Origin: an uncultured Chryseobacterium sp.
GTDB taxonomy: Bacteria; Bacteroidota; Bacteroidia; Flavobacteriales; Weeksellaceae
NCBI GenBank assembly: GCA_913774355.1
Contig: CAJYGB010000035.1
Span: forward strand, 85,783 to 149,782
Length of the DNA: 64,000 bases
Direction of reading: 5' to 3'
Shown: positions 9,152-18,461 of the stretch, piece by piece
Numbering within the stretch: the stretch's first letter is position 1
Layout of the letters: each line of letters opens with the position of its first letter
Program-made: the position numbers and the translations under genes
The notes under the pieces: model-generated
What the model saw: the letters and a program-made list of their open reading frames with translations, nothing else
Told to the model about the DNA's origin: nothing
The model's database searches: none

Positions 9152-11557
9152 TTATTTTTCAATAGCAATATCAATAACCTCTTCCATTCTGTTTACATAA
9201 TGAACATGCAGGTTTTTCAGATAATCCTTTTTGATTTCCTCCACATCTTTTCTGTTGGCTTCACATAAAATGACATCTTTGATTCCGGCTCTTGTTGCGG
9301 CAAGAAGCTTTTCCTTGATTCCGCCTACCGGAAGCACTTTTCCTCTTAAAGTAATCTCACCCGTCATAGCAAGATGAGGTTTTACCTTTTTGTTTTTATA
9401 GGAAGAAACCATGGATGTTAACATGGCAATTCCCGCAGAAGGCCCATCCTTCGGAGTAGCACCTTCCGGAACGTGAACGTGAATGTTCTTCTTTTCAATA
9501 TCATCCTGGGAAATTCCCAGCTCGTCATGCTTTGCTTTAATATATTCCAGGGCGATCATTGCCGATTCTTTCATCACGGTTCCCAGATTCCCGGTCATCG
9601 TAAGGTTCCCTTTTCCGTTGCTCAGGATGCTTTCGATGAATAAAATATCACCACCGACGCTGGTCCAGGCAAGTCCGGTCACCACTCCCGGAACCCCGGT
9701 AATCTCGGATAAGCTTTTCGGTCTTGGTACCCCTAAGATTTCATCAATTTTTTCTACGGAAATCTTAGGGTTATACTCTTTTACCAAAGCGGTCTGAAGA
9801 GCTACCCAACGGGCAATCCCGGCAATCCTTTTTTCCAGTGAACGAACACCGCTTTCCGAAGTATGGGCTTCGATAATATGCTTTAATTCGTCATATCCAA
9901 GCTTGAAAGATTTTGCTGTAAGCCCGTTTTCTTCCTGCTGTTTTTTAATTAAATGCCTTTTTGCAATCTCGATTTTCTCCTCTAAGGTATAGCCTGCAAT
10001 CTGAATGATCTCGGTTCTGTCCAAAAGTGGCGTCTGAATAGTTGACAACGAATTCGCTGTTGCAATGAACATTACTTTGGAAAGGTCATAGCCCATCTCC
10101 AGGAAGTTATCATAGAATGATTTATTTTGCTCAGGATCAAGTACTTCTAACAAGGCAGAGCTTGGGTCTCCGTGCAGTCCTTGTCCGATCTTATCGATTT
10201 CATCCAGAACGATGACCGGATTGGAAGTTCCGGATTTTTTAATTGATTGCAGGATTCTTCCGGCCATGGCTCCAATATAGGTTTTCCGGTGGCCGCGAAT
10301 CTCGCTTTCGTCATGAAGTCCGCCCAGAGAAAGCCTTACGTATTTTCTTCCCAGTGCATCGGCAATGGATTTCCCTAAAGACGTCTTTCCAACGCCCGGA
10401 GGCCCTACCAAAAGAAGGATTGGGGACTTCATGTTGTTTTTAAGCTTTAAAACAGCCATGTGTTCCAAGATTCTCTTCTTGATATCTTCCAGACCGAAGT
10501 GGGCTTTATCTAAAATTTTCTCTGCTTTGGCAATATCAAAAACATCTTTCGTATATGTTTCCCAAGGAAGATCCGTAAAGAAATCCAAGTAATTTCGCTG
10601 CACATTATAATCCGGTGAGTTTGGGTTCTGACGTTGTAACCTGTTGATTTCCTTGTGGAAATGTTCCTCTACTTCGTTGCTCCATTTCTTACCTTGTCCT
10701 TTTTTAATCAGATCTTCCACATCACCGTCAGGTCCCCCGCCAAGTTCTTCCTGGATGGTACGGATCTGCTGATTCAGGAAATATTCACGCTGCTGTTTGT
10801 CCAAATCTTTTGACGTTTTCTGGTGAATCTGATTTCTCAGTTCCAGCTTCCTGAAATCTTCATGCATCATTTCATAGCACTTGTTGGCCCTTTCCATCAG
10901 GTTTTTTTCTTCCAGCAGCTTCTGCTTGTCCGAAGATGGGAAATTAGCATTGGTGCAGATAAAATTCAGTAGGTCATCATTGTTGTTGATGTTTTTTATA
11001 GCGAAATTGGCCGCATTCGGAATATTGGGATCAAGCTCGATAATCTTTAAGGCAAGGTCTTTTACATTTTCCAGCAAAGCCTCATATTCTTCTATATTTT
11101 TGGGTCTGGAGTCTTTCAGCTTTGAGATTTCAGCTTTAAAATACGGCTGGGTTTCTACGATCTTTTTTACCTTAAACCGGTAGAATCCTTTGGTGATGGC
11201 TGTAATATTTCCTTCCGGAAGCTTAATAATCTTTATGATTTTAGCAAGAGTACCCACCTGGAAAATATCTTTTTCAGTAGGCTGCTCCAGTTCAGAATTT
11301 TTCTGGCTTACAATTCCAATAAAGTCACCGTTTTGTTGGGCTTCCTCAAGGAGTTGGATGGATGTTTTTCTTCCTGCCGTAATGGGAATTACAACATTCG
11401 GGAACATCACCATATTTCTAACGGGAAGGATCGGGAATATCTTTTGCTCGGAATTTTTTTCCGTTTCCGCAAGGTCGTCAAGGGTGATTTCCTGGGCTAC
11501 AATATCAAATCCGTCGCTTATCATTTCTTCTAAACTAATATCTTCAAATTCTGTCAT
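9152..11557 (-). CDS. lon: ATP-dependent protease Lon (endopeptidase La)
   Basis: LonA-type cytoplasmic AAA+ protease that degrades misfolded and regulatory proteins. The 801 residues show the N-terminal LON substrate-binding domain (about 40-235, with FPILPVRNMVMFPNV), a coiled helical linker, the AAA+ module with Walker A GPPGVGKTS (about 385-393) and Walker B VIVLDEIDKI, and the C-terminal protease domain with catalytic Ser in PKDGPSAG (about 707) and Lys in GGIKEK (about 750). Both dyad residues are present. Length and order match LonA. It is monocistronic with its own terminator. I saw no convincing heat-shock operator upstream. Confidence 0.97.
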   Translation of the reverse strand: MTEFEDISLEEMISDGFDIVAQEITLDDLAETEKNSEQKIFPILPVRNMVMFPNVVIPITAGRKTSIQLLEEAQQNGDFIGIVSQKNSELEQPTEKDIFQVGTLAKIIKIIKLPEGNITAITKGFYRFKVKKIVETQPYFKAEISKLKDSRPKNIEEYEALLENVKDLALKIIELDPNIPNAANFAIKNINNNDDLLNFICTNANFPSSDKQKLLEEKNLMERANKCYEMMHEDFRKLELRNQIHQKTSKDLDKQQREYFLNQQIRTIQEELGGGPDGDVEDLIKKGQGKKWSNEVEEHFHKEINRLQRQNPNSPDYNVQRNYLDFFTDLPWETYTKDVFDIAKAEKILDKAHFGLEDIKKRILEHMAVLKLKNNMKSPILLLVGPPGVGKTSLGKSIADALGRKYVRLSLGGLHDESEIRGHRKTYIGAMAGRILQSIKKSGTSNPVIVLDEIDKIGQGLHGDPSSALLEVLDPEQNKSFYDNFLEMGYDLSKVMFIATANSLSTIQTPLLDRTEIIQIAGYTLEEKIEIAKRHLIKKQQEENGLTAKSFKLGYDELKHIIEAHTSESGVRSLEKRIAGIARWVALQTALVKEYNPKISVEKIDEILGVPRPKSLSEITGVPGVVTGLAWTSVGGDILFIESILSNGKGNLTMTGNLGTVMKESAMIALEYIKAKHDELGISQDDIEKKNIHVHVPEGATPKDGPSAGIAMLTSMVSSYKNKKVKPHLAMTGEITLRGKVLPVGGIKEKLLAATRAGIKDVILCEANRKDVEEIKKDYLKNLHVHYVNRMEEVIDIAIEK

Positions 11558-11816
11558 AGTACATCGAATGACAAATTGTCATTGTCGTTTTAATTCGTTA
11601 ACGTGAAATTACACAATATGTTTAGAAAAGAGACCACATATTGCGTGACGTTATAAGGCACAAGACTTATGCCATTTGTTTTTTGCTAAAAAATATGGTC
11701 AAAATTTCCTTTTTTATATAATTTAAATTTTAAAAATTAAAATAAAGGCCTTGCATTTCCGTAATTTCTTAAAAATGTGTATTTTCGCAAACTGATAAAA
11801 AACTATAATATATATA

Positions 11817-13964
11817 ATGGCAATTTTAGGACAAATTAGGAGTAGACCTTGGCTTTTGATGGGCGTAATTGCACTGGCGCTTTTGGCGTTCCTTGTAAAC
11901 CCAGACAGTATCGATAAGGTTTTCGGTAAAAATCCTGATGTTTTAGGAAAAGTAAATGGTGAGAAAATTACCCGTGAAGAGTTTAACGATCAGCTCTTCG
12001 TGCTTCAACAACAGGCCGAGCAGCAGGGACAGCCGAAAAACGGGCTTGAAGAGCAGGCGTGGCAATTGTTGGTGCAGTCGAAACTAATCAAGCAGCAATT
12101 CGAGAAAATGGGCTTCGAAATGACGGAGGACTATTTCTGGAGCCAGCTGCAGTACGATCAGATGTTTGCACAGCAGAAGCAGTTTTTCGATGAGAAAGGT
12201 AATTTCAAAACCCAGGAGCTTAAAAAACAGATCGAAGACATGAAGGCTGCTTCTCCGGAAGGATACAACCAGTGGCTGAAAACCAGAAAATCAGTGGAGT
12301 ACAGACTGATGGCAAGACAGGTTTTTGCCAATGTTTCCACGGGGATTACGACCGGTAAAAAAGAAGCTGAAGAGCTGATGAAAGAAAGAGATCAGCTGGC
12401 GGATATCGATTTCGTAAAGATCGATTATGCAACTTACCTTCAGAAAAACAACATCAAGGTGACGACTGAAGATCTTGCTAATTATATCAAGCAGCATCCT
12501 GTAATGTTCAAAGCGGAAGAAAGCCGAAACATTGGAATCGTATATTTCCCATCTCAGCCGAGTGCAGCTGATGATGCCGCAGCTCAGAAAGAGATCAACA
12601 AACTGTTCTTAGCAGGAACGGATGCGAGCGGAGGCTCTGAAAATTTCCAGAATACCAAAAACGACTCTATGTTCGTGATGGCCAATTCAGATATGCCTTA
12701 CAACCCTCAGTATGTAAAGCCGAATCAATTACCGCAGGCTATTCAGGCGCAGCTGCCAACAGCAGCGATCGGTCAGACTTTCGGTCCTTATAAAGAGCAG
12801 AATTTCTATGTGGTGTCTAAGCTTTTGGATAAAAAGACTTCGGATTCTACATTATCAAGACATATCCTTATCGCTTTCAAAGGAAGCCCGGCAGGAGAAG
12901 GCGTTACAAGATCCAAAGAACAGGCTAAGAAACTGGCGGATTCAATTGGAGCTATTGTAAAAGCCAATCCGGCTAAATTCACGGAATTTCTTAAGTTATC
13001 CAACGATCCGAATTCTGCCGCACAGGGCGGAAGCTTAGGGTGGACAACTCCGGAAACGCCTTTCGTACCGGAATTCTTAAAGTATCTTGCAGAAAATCCT
13101 AAAGGAGCAACCGGTGTCGTTGAAACACAGTTCGGTTACCATATCATCAACATTGAAGATAAAAAGCCGGGAGCAATGGCTTATAAAGTAGCTAACCTTG
13201 TAAAAGCCGTTAAACCTTCCGATGCTACGGAAGCGGAAGTAAACAAAAAGGCAAGCCGTTTTGTTCAGCAGGTTCAGGGTAAATCATTTAACGATTTTGT
13301 GAACATTGCCAAAAAAGCAAACTACCAGTTCTCCAATCCGAAGCAGGCGAAGAGATTCGACGGGCAGCTTCAGGGCTTAGGAACGGAAAAAGATGCGGAT
13401 ATCCTCTCTTGGGCATTTGATAAGAAAAGAGAAAAAGGAGATACCGAATTATTTACGGTAGACGGAACAGGAGATAAAATTGTTGTTTACTTAAATGGTA
13501 AGCAGGAAAAAGGAACTGCAGATCCTGAATCGGTAAGAGACCAGATCGAAGTTGTTGTGAAGAACAAGCTGGCTGCGAAAAAGATCGTAGAGAAAATGGG
13601 TAAACCGGGAAGTCTCGATCAGGTAGCTAAACAGTTTGGAACAACCAAGCAGTCTGCACAGGTTAATATGTTGAATCCATCCGTAGCAGGTTCTATGGAA
13701 CCGAAAGTGGCAGGAGCTGCATTCGGGGTGAAGAAAGGACAGGTTTCCAATCCGGTTGAAGGAGGAACAGGTGTGTATGTTTTGGTTAAGAAAAATGAAA
13801 CCACAAACAAACAGCCTGGAGACCTTAAACAATTCACGGAATCCGTAACCCAGAGAAACGGCGGAATGTTTGGTCAGGCTTGGTTAAAGAGCTTGCAGGA
13901 TAATGCGAAGATCGACGATTACAGAATTGAAATCTGGAACAAATTGGGTTCTCAGCAACAATAA
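11817..13964 (+). CDS. PpiD/SurA-like periplasmic peptidyl-prolyl isomerase
   Basis: 715 residues, membrane-anchored by one N-terminal helix (about residues 14-30, LLMGVIALALLAFLV) with the bulk in the periplasm. It is a folding factor for outer-membrane and secreted proteins. After the anchor comes a SurA_N-like chaperone region (VLGKVNGEKITREEFNDQL) with long charged helices. A parvulin domain is clear at about 345-455 (SRHILIAFKG, then GGSLGWTTPETPFVPEF and FGYHIINIEDKK), with the family's conserved residues. A second, degenerate parvulin-like repeat may lie near the C-terminus. Followed by a strong terminator. The gene name ppiD is plausible but the Bacteroidota form is divergent. Confidence 0.88.
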   Translation: MAILGQIRSRPWLLMGVIALALLAFLVNPDSIDKVFGKNPDVLGKVNGEKITREEFNDQLFVLQQQAEQQGQPKNGLEEQAWQLLVQSKLIKQQFEKMGFEMTEDYFWSQLQYDQMFAQQKQFFDEKGNFKTQELKKQIEDMKAASPEGYNQWLKTRKSVEYRLMARQVFANVSTGITTGKKEAEELMKERDQLADIDFVKIDYATYLQKNNIKVTTEDLANYIKQHPVMFKAEESRNIGIVYFPSQPSAADDAAAQKEINKLFLAGTDASGGSENFQNTKNDSMFVMANSDMPYNPQYVKPNQLPQAIQAQLPTAAIGQTFGPYKEQNFYVVSKLLDKKTSDSTLSRHILIAFKGSPAGEGVTRSKEQAKKLADSIGAIVKANPAKFTEFLKLSNDPNSAAQGGSLGWTTPETPFVPEFLKYLAENPKGATGVVETQFGYHIINIEDKKPGAMAYKVANLVKAVKPSDATEAEVNKKASRFVQQVQGKSFNDFVNIAKKANYQFSNPKQAKRFDGQLQGLGTEKDADILSWAFDKKREKGDTELFTVDGTGDKIVVYLNGKQEKGTADPESVRDQIEVVVKNKLAAKKIVEKMGKPGSLDQVAKQFGTTKQSAQVNMLNPSVAGSMEPKVAGAAFGVKKGQVSNPVEGGTGVYVLVKKNETTNKQPGDLKQFTESVTQRNGGMFGQAWLKSLQDNAKIDDYRIEIWNKLGSQQQ

Positions 13965-13985
13965 AAAAATAATTTCCATAAGGAT

Positions 13986-14014
13986 AAAAAGCGGCAAAGT
14001 TTTTGCCGCTTTTT
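13986..14014 (+). terminator. Terminator after the PpiD-like gene
   Basis: A 13-bp stem, AAAAAGCGGCAAA pairing with TTTGCCGCTTTTT, with a 3-base loop and a following T run: a textbook intrinsic terminator 20 bases after the stop. Confidence 0.9.
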
Positions 14015-14061
14015 TTGTGTGTAACGCAGAGCAATGAAGAAAAACATTAATTTAAATGTAG

Positions 14062-14069
14062 TATATTTG
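14062..14069 (+). promoter_or_regulatory. -7 promoter element for the MCE gene
   Basis: TATATTTG matches TAnnTTTG exactly and lies 23 bases before the GTG start, downstream of the previous gene's terminator. No good TTG is seen at the -33 position. Confidence 0.45.
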
Positions 14070-14091
14070 CTCATTAGAAAAAATTTAGCAA

Positions 14092-15042
14092 GTGAAGTTC
14101 AGTAAAGAATTAAAAGCTGGTGTGATCGCACTATTGGCCATCGTTGGTTTTGTGGTGCTTTTTCAATTTATGAAAGGCCGGAGCCTTTTTACTACCGACA
14201 ATATATTTTACGCAAAATATGATAACGTAGAGGGATTGGCCCAATCCTCGCCTGTTTCTATTAATGGTCTAAAAGTAGGACAGGTTGACAAAATTATTCC
14301 AAATACCAACAAAGACGGAAAAATCGATTTTCTTGTAAAAATTACCGTAGATAATAATTTTGAGTTCTCGAAAAATTCAACTTTGGAAATTTTTGAACCC
14401 AGCCTGATGGGTGGGAAAGAAATGAGAATTAATCTTATGTATGGAGGTCCTACGGCAAAAGACGGAGATACTTTGAGAGGTGCTTTCAAATTGGGAACTT
14501 TGGGAAGTCTTTCTTCTCAGGTAGGGCCGGTAAAAGATCAGTTGCAGGTGGTTCTTCACCGGGTAGATTCTTTAATGACCAACGCTAATCAATTGGTAGA
14601 TGCTCAAAACAGGCAGGAAATTAAATTATTACTGGTTAATCTTAATAAGACCGTAGGTGCTTTGCAAACCACCGCAGCAAGCGTAAACTCTCTTGTAGGA
14701 CACAACGATCCCAAACTTCAGAAAGTACTGGATGATGCCAGCCTTACGATGCAGAGCGGTAAAGTTACTTTGGATAAATACGGAAATTTAGCGGAAAGCA
14801 TTGACACGAAGAAACTCAATGCAACCATTGCTAATCTTGATGAAACCGTTGGCCAACTCAATAAAGTGGTTTCCGGAATCGACAGAGGCGAAGGAAGCTT
14901 AGGGAAAATTATGAAAGATGATCAGTTGTACAATAATCTTAACGCAGCCTCCAGCAATCTTAATGGTCTGATCGAAGACCTTAAAGCACATCCTAAAAAA
15001 TATGTTAATTTCTCCGTGTTCGGAAAGAATAGTAAAGACTAA
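14092..15042 (+). CDS. MlaD/MCE-family lipid-transport substrate-binding protein
   Basis: 316 residues starting at a GTG; no ATG in this frame gives a better N-terminus. One N-terminal membrane helix (about residues 9-27, GVIALLAIVGFVVLFQFM) anchors an MCE domain at about 35-115 (FYAKYDNVEGLAQSSPVSI, then GLKVGQV and FEPSLMGGKEMRI). This domain forms the hexameric ring that carries phospholipid between membranes in Mla-type ABC systems. The C-terminal 200 residues are long helices with spaced leucines, probably the coiled region. The usual MlaE permease and MlaF ATPase partners are not adjacent. It is followed 9 bases later by an iron-sulfur gene. Confidence 0.88.
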   Translation: MKFSKELKAGVIALLAIVGFVVLFQFMKGRSLFTTDNIFYAKYDNVEGLAQSSPVSINGLKVGQVDKIIPNTNKDGKIDFLVKITVDNNFEFSKNSTLEIFEPSLMGGKEMRINLMYGGPTAKDGDTLRGAFKLGTLGSLSSQVGPVKDQLQVVLHRVDSLMTNANQLVDAQNRQEIKLLLVNLNKTVGALQTTAASVNSLVGHNDPKLQKVLDDASLTMQSGKVTLDKYGNLAESIDTKKLNATIANLDETVGQLNKVVSGIDRGEGSLGKIMKDDQLYNNLNAASSNLNGLIEDLKAHPKKYVNFSVFGKNSKD

Positions 15043-15051
15043 TATATAACC

Positions 15052-16389
15052 ATGCAGTATATTCCTCATATTATTTTTTTTATCTTATTGGTAGCAGGTT
15101 TCGGGCTCTTTGCCAAAAGTCTGCTTAAAATTTACCGGAATATCCGGTTGGGAAGAGAAATCAACCGAAACGACAGAAAAGGGGAGCGCTGGGAAACTAT
15201 GGCCAGAGTGGCAATGGGACAGAGCAAAATGACGAAACGTCCGATCGCCGGAGTTTTGCACCTTTTCGTATATGTGGGTTTTATCATTATTAATATTGAA
15301 CTTATAGAAATCGTGGTAGACGGAATTTTCGGAACCCATCGGTTTTTATCTGCCATTATTGGAAACAGCGTTTACAGTTTCTTTACGGCAACGCTGGAAG
15401 TCCTGGCACTATTGGTTGTTATAGGAGTGGTAGCCTTTTTCATCCGTAGAAACTTCTATGGAGTAAAGAGATTAACGATGAAGGAGCTCTTGGGATGGCC
15501 GAAAGAAGATGCCAACTGGATTCTGATTATTGAATTCGCACTGATGATGGCCTTTTTCATGATGAATGCTTCAGATTCTATTTTACAGAGCAGGGGATAC
15601 GGTCATTTTGCAAAGGCGGGATCTTTCCCGATCAGTAATATTTCCTTTGTTCCTTTTCTGGAGACTTTCAGTTTCGACAGCGGATTCCTGTTCGGAATTG
15701 AGAGGGCAGCATGGTGGTTCCATTTCGTAGGTATTCTGTTCTTTATGAACTACCTTTATTATTCAAAACATTTACATATTATCCTGGCTTTCCCAAGTAC
15801 CTGGTACGCCAATTTGGAAAAGAAAGGAAAATTCAATAACCTGGAATCCGTAACCAAGGAAATCAAACTGATGATGGATCCGAATGCAGATCCTTATGCG
15901 GCACCTGCCGGAGGAGAGGCAGAAGCACCGTCAAAATTCGGTGCGGAAGATATCTTTGACCTCAATCAGGTTCAATTGTTAAATGCTTATTCATGTACGG
16001 AATGCGGCCGTTGTACAGCGGTTTGCCCGGCGAATATTACCGGAAAAAAACTTTCTCCGAGATTGATCTTGATGAAAACCAGGGACCGTCTGGAAGAGGT
16101 AGGAAAAAATATCGATAAAAACGGTAAGTTTGAAGATGATGGCAAAAAATTGCTGCACGACTATATTACCAAAGAAGAACTCTGGGCCTGTACCACCTGC
16201 AATGCCTGTACGGAAGCCTGTCCGGTATTGCTGGATCCTTTATCCATCATTAACGATATGAGAAGGTTCCTGGTAATGGAACAGTCGGCGGCACCGCAGG
16301 AGCTTAACCTGATGATGGCGAATATCGAAAACAATGCCGCCCCTTGGCAGTACAACCAGGCGGATCGTCTGAATTGGGCAAAAGACTAA
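15052..16389 (+). CDS. Membrane (Fe-S)-binding oxidoreductase with a di-[4Fe-4S] domain
   Basis: 445 residues. The N-terminal half has about five membrane helices of the nitrate-reductase-gamma/HdrE-like cytochrome type (FLRQ-like spacing, HLFVYVGFIIINIELIEI, WWFHFVGILFFMNYLYY with conserved His). The C-terminal half is cytoplasmic, with two ferredoxin clusters: CTECGRCTAVCP at about residue 317 and CTTCNACTEACP at about residue 381. Together with the next gene (a CCG-domain HdrB-like protein) it forms a quinone-linked redox pair of the HdrDE/GlpC-like superfamily. The electron donor is not known for this Bacteroidota version. It is 9 bases after the MCE gene, so probably co-transcribed. Confidence 0.85.
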   Translation: MQYIPHIIFFILLVAGFGLFAKSLLKIYRNIRLGREINRNDRKGERWETMARVAMGQSKMTKRPIAGVLHLFVYVGFIIINIELIEIVVDGIFGTHRFLSAIIGNSVYSFFTATLEVLALLVVIGVVAFFIRRNFYGVKRLTMKELLGWPKEDANWILIIEFALMMAFFMMNASDSILQSRGYGHFAKAGSFPISNISFVPFLETFSFDSGFLFGIERAAWWFHFVGILFFMNYLYYSKHLHIILAFPSTWYANLEKKGKFNNLESVTKEIKLMMDPNADPYAAPAGGEAEAPSKFGAEDIFDLNQVQLLNAYSCTECGRCTAVCPANITGKKLSPRLILMKTRDRLEEVGKNIDKNGKFEDDGKKLLHDYITKEELWACTTCNACTEACPVLLDPLSIINDMRRFLVMEQSAAPQELNLMMANIENNAAPWQYNQADRLNWAKD

Positions 16390-16391
16390 TT

Positions 16392-16471
16392 AAATGTAAC
16401 AAATGCAAAATGTAGCTATGTAACAATCATTCATTGGTTAACTGTTACATGGATATATTGGTAAACTGAAT
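16392..16471. repeat. AATGTAaCA-type intergenic repeat, copy 1
   Basis: The 86-base gap between the two iron-sulfur genes is filled with direct and inverted copies of ATGTAACA (for example 16394-16401 and, inverted, TGTTACAT 16443-16450) and ends in TTGGTAAACTGAAT. The same order of motifs recurs at 61267-61341, so this looks like a dispersed element rather than chance. It can fold into a hairpin between two co-oriented genes. Confidence 0.5.
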
Positions 16472-16475
16472 TAAA

Positions 16476-17261
16476 ATGGACTTCAATATAAAAACCATGG
16501 CAGATTACGCTGCCGAAGGAAAATCACCGGAAGTTTTATTCTGGGTGGGCTGTGCGGGAAGCTTTGACGACCGTGCCAAAAAAATTACAAAAGCATTCTG
16601 CAAAATACTGAATAAAATAGGGGTTGAATTTGCGGTTCTGGGACAGGAAGAAAGCTGTACCGGAGATCCTGCAAAACGTGCCGGAAACGAATTCGTTTTC
16701 CAGATGATGGCCCTTACAAACATTGAAGTGCTGAATGCGTATGAGGTAAAAAAAATCGTGACGGCCTGTCCGCACTGTTTCAATACCCTGAAAAATGAAT
16801 ATCCGAGCTTGGGTGGAAACTATGAGGTTATCCATCATACCCAGTTTTTGAAAAACCTTATGGAAGAAGGCCGCCTGAAAATTGAAGGGGGTGCTTTTAG
16901 CGGGAAGAAAATTACTTTTCACGATCCATGCTATCTGGGACGTGCCAATGGCGAATATGAAGCACCAAGAATGTTGCTTGAAAAACTGGACGCCGAGCTG
17001 GTTGAGATGAAACGTTGCAAAACCAATGGTCTTTGCTGCGGTGCCGGAGGTGCACAGATGTTTAAAGAGCCTGAAAAAGGAAAAAAAGACATTAATATCG
17101 AGCGAACCGAAGAAGCTTTGTCTACCGAGCCTAAAGTAATTGCTACAGGCTGCCCGTTCTGTAATACCATGATGACGGACGGCGTTAAACATTTCAATAA
17201 AAATCATGAAGTTGCAGTAAAAGATATCGTGGAGCTTTTGGCAGAAGCGGAAGATCTGTAA
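16476..17261 (+). CDS. CCG-domain (HdrB-like) (Fe-S)-binding protein
   Basis: 261 residues with two cysteine-rich CCG domains, the fold that binds non-cubane [4Fe-4S] clusters in heterodisulfide reductase HdrB/HdrD and in LutA/GlpC relatives. Visible motifs: FWVGCAGSFD at the N-terminus, the first-domain end CPHCFNTLKNEYP (about residue 101), then HDPCYLGR, CKTNGLCCGAGGAQMF and CPFCNTMMTDG in the second domain. It is soluble and probably sits on the cytoplasmic face of its membrane partner just upstream. In Bacteroidota the two are consistently paired. Physiological substrate unknown. Confidence 0.88.
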   Translation: MDFNIKTMADYAAEGKSPEVLFWVGCAGSFDDRAKKITKAFCKILNKIGVEFAVLGQEESCTGDPAKRAGNEFVFQMMALTNIEVLNAYEVKKIVTACPHCFNTLKNEYPSLGGNYEVIHHTQFLKNLMEEGRLKIEGGAFSGKKITFHDPCYLGRANGEYEAPRMLLEKLDAELVEMKRCKTNGLCCGAGGAQMFKEPEKGKKDINIERTEEALSTEPKVIATGCPFCNTMMTDGVKHFNKNHEVAVKDIVELLAEAEDL

Positions 17262-17296
17262 ATTTTTTACAGCAGTTGAAAGCAGCGGATGTTTCC

Positions 17297-18436
17297 ATGA
17301 AAGCCGGATGGCGGATTTCTTTCTTTGTAATCGTTGGTATTCTGGCATATCTTAGTTTCTGGAATTACAAAAACAGGGTTTACGACTGGGATATGCCGGG
17401 TTATATCGGCTGTATGTATACCCTGAAATTTCCGGATCAACCGGATAAAGTCCATAAGCTTACTTATTCGGAGATAAAAAAAAAGGCTCCGGCTTACGAA
17501 TACAAAGACATCACCGGAACTTTAAAAACCCCGGATCCGGCACGGCAGGCTTTTGCATTTAATACAAAAGCTTTTAAGGAACAGCTGCCTTATTTTAAAA
17601 TCAAAGCCGGCTACAATCTGGCTGTTTTAGTGCTGTATCAATTGGGATTTTCATCACCGGATGCCGTCACATTTCTCAGTATTTTCTCTTACTTTATTTC
17701 GGGAATGCTGATTTTTTTTATTCTGAAATTCATATTTCCTGAAAACTATTTGCTCGCAGGCTTTTTAACTGTCGGAATTATACTTTTGCCTCCGATGACA
17801 TACATGTCCAGGGTATCGACCCCGGATCTTTTTGTCCTGCAATTTCTGCTGGTTTTTATGGCGGGTTTTCTAAAAAAATGGAATCGCTGGATTATGTTTT
17901 CCATTCTTTTTGCGATTACTTTTACAAGACCGGACTACCTGCCTCTTACTTTAAGCTATCTGTTACTAACAGGTATGTACGGATATTTTAAAGAGAAAAA
18001 ATGGGATCTCAATCTTGTCATACAGGGAATGATTCTTTTGGCTCTGTACTTTATCATCATTAAAGCTTCCGGCTACCCGGGATGGAAACATCTTTTTTAT
18101 GATTCTTTTATTTACAGACGGCCGCTTATCTCGGGTTTGCCGCCGGATTTCACGTTTCAGGATTATCTGCATATTATTTACACAAAAATTATATATTTCA
18201 AAAGAGTCACTTTAATTTCCTTAGGGCTAACGGGGCTCATATTTTATTATTCAAAAGATCGGTGGATCAGGGCTTTTTCAATCATTGTTCTGGTGAATAT
18301 CTACATTAAATTTCTCATTTTTCCGCATTCGTCGGGATTAAGGTTTTTCTTCGGCTACATTATCCTGTTGCTGTTCATATTCTTATCGGTGCTCAGCACA
18401 AAATATAATGGTTTCAGACTCAGGAAAATTGCGTAA
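17297..18436 (+). CDS. Polytopic membrane protein, possibly GT-C-like
   Basis: 379 residues from the ATG at 17297; an alternative TTG at 17276 would only add seven residues. One helix at the N-terminus (ISFFVIVGILAYLSFW) precedes a roughly 70-residue extracytoplasmic loop containing WDMPGY, followed by 8-9 closely packed helices (such as VTFLSIFSYFISGMLIFFIL) and a C-terminal helix. The acidic motif after the first helix and the overall architecture recall GT-C membrane glycosyltransferases using lipid-linked sugars, but I see no diagnostic signature. It follows the CCG protein by 35 bases and may be co-transcribed. Function not recognised. Confidence 0.65.
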   Translation: MKAGWRISFFVIVGILAYLSFWNYKNRVYDWDMPGYIGCMYTLKFPDQPDKVHKLTYSEIKKKAPAYEYKDITGTLKTPDPARQAFAFNTKAFKEQLPYFKIKAGYNLAVLVLYQLGFSSPDAVTFLSIFSYFISGMLIFFILKFIFPENYLLAGFLTVGIILLPPMTYMSRVSTPDLFVLQFLLVFMAGFLKKWNRWIMFSILFAITFTRPDYLPLTLSYLLLTGMYGYFKEKKWDLNLVIQGMILLALYFIIIKASGYPGWKHLFYDSFIYRRPLISGLPPDFTFQDYLHIIYTKIIYFKRVTLISLGLTGLIFYYSKDRWIRAFSIIVLVNIYIKFLIFPHSSGLRFFFGYIILLLFIFLSVLSTKYNGFRLRKIA

Positions 18437-18441
18437 TTTTG
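18434..18441 (+). promoter_or_regulatory. -7 element overlapping a stop codon
   Basis: TAATTTTG, an exact TAnnTTTG, overlaps the TAA of the membrane-protein gene and lies 20 bases before the next ATG. No clear -33 element is seen. Confidence 0.35.
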
Positions 18442-18461
18442 AACTTTAAAATACATCAGCA

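Noticed and set aside
16536-17348. A 270-codon open frame on the minus strand opposite the CCG-domain gene
   Set aside because: It lies antisense to a gene with clear cysteine motifs and its product has no recognisable domain; it is a shadow of codon bias.
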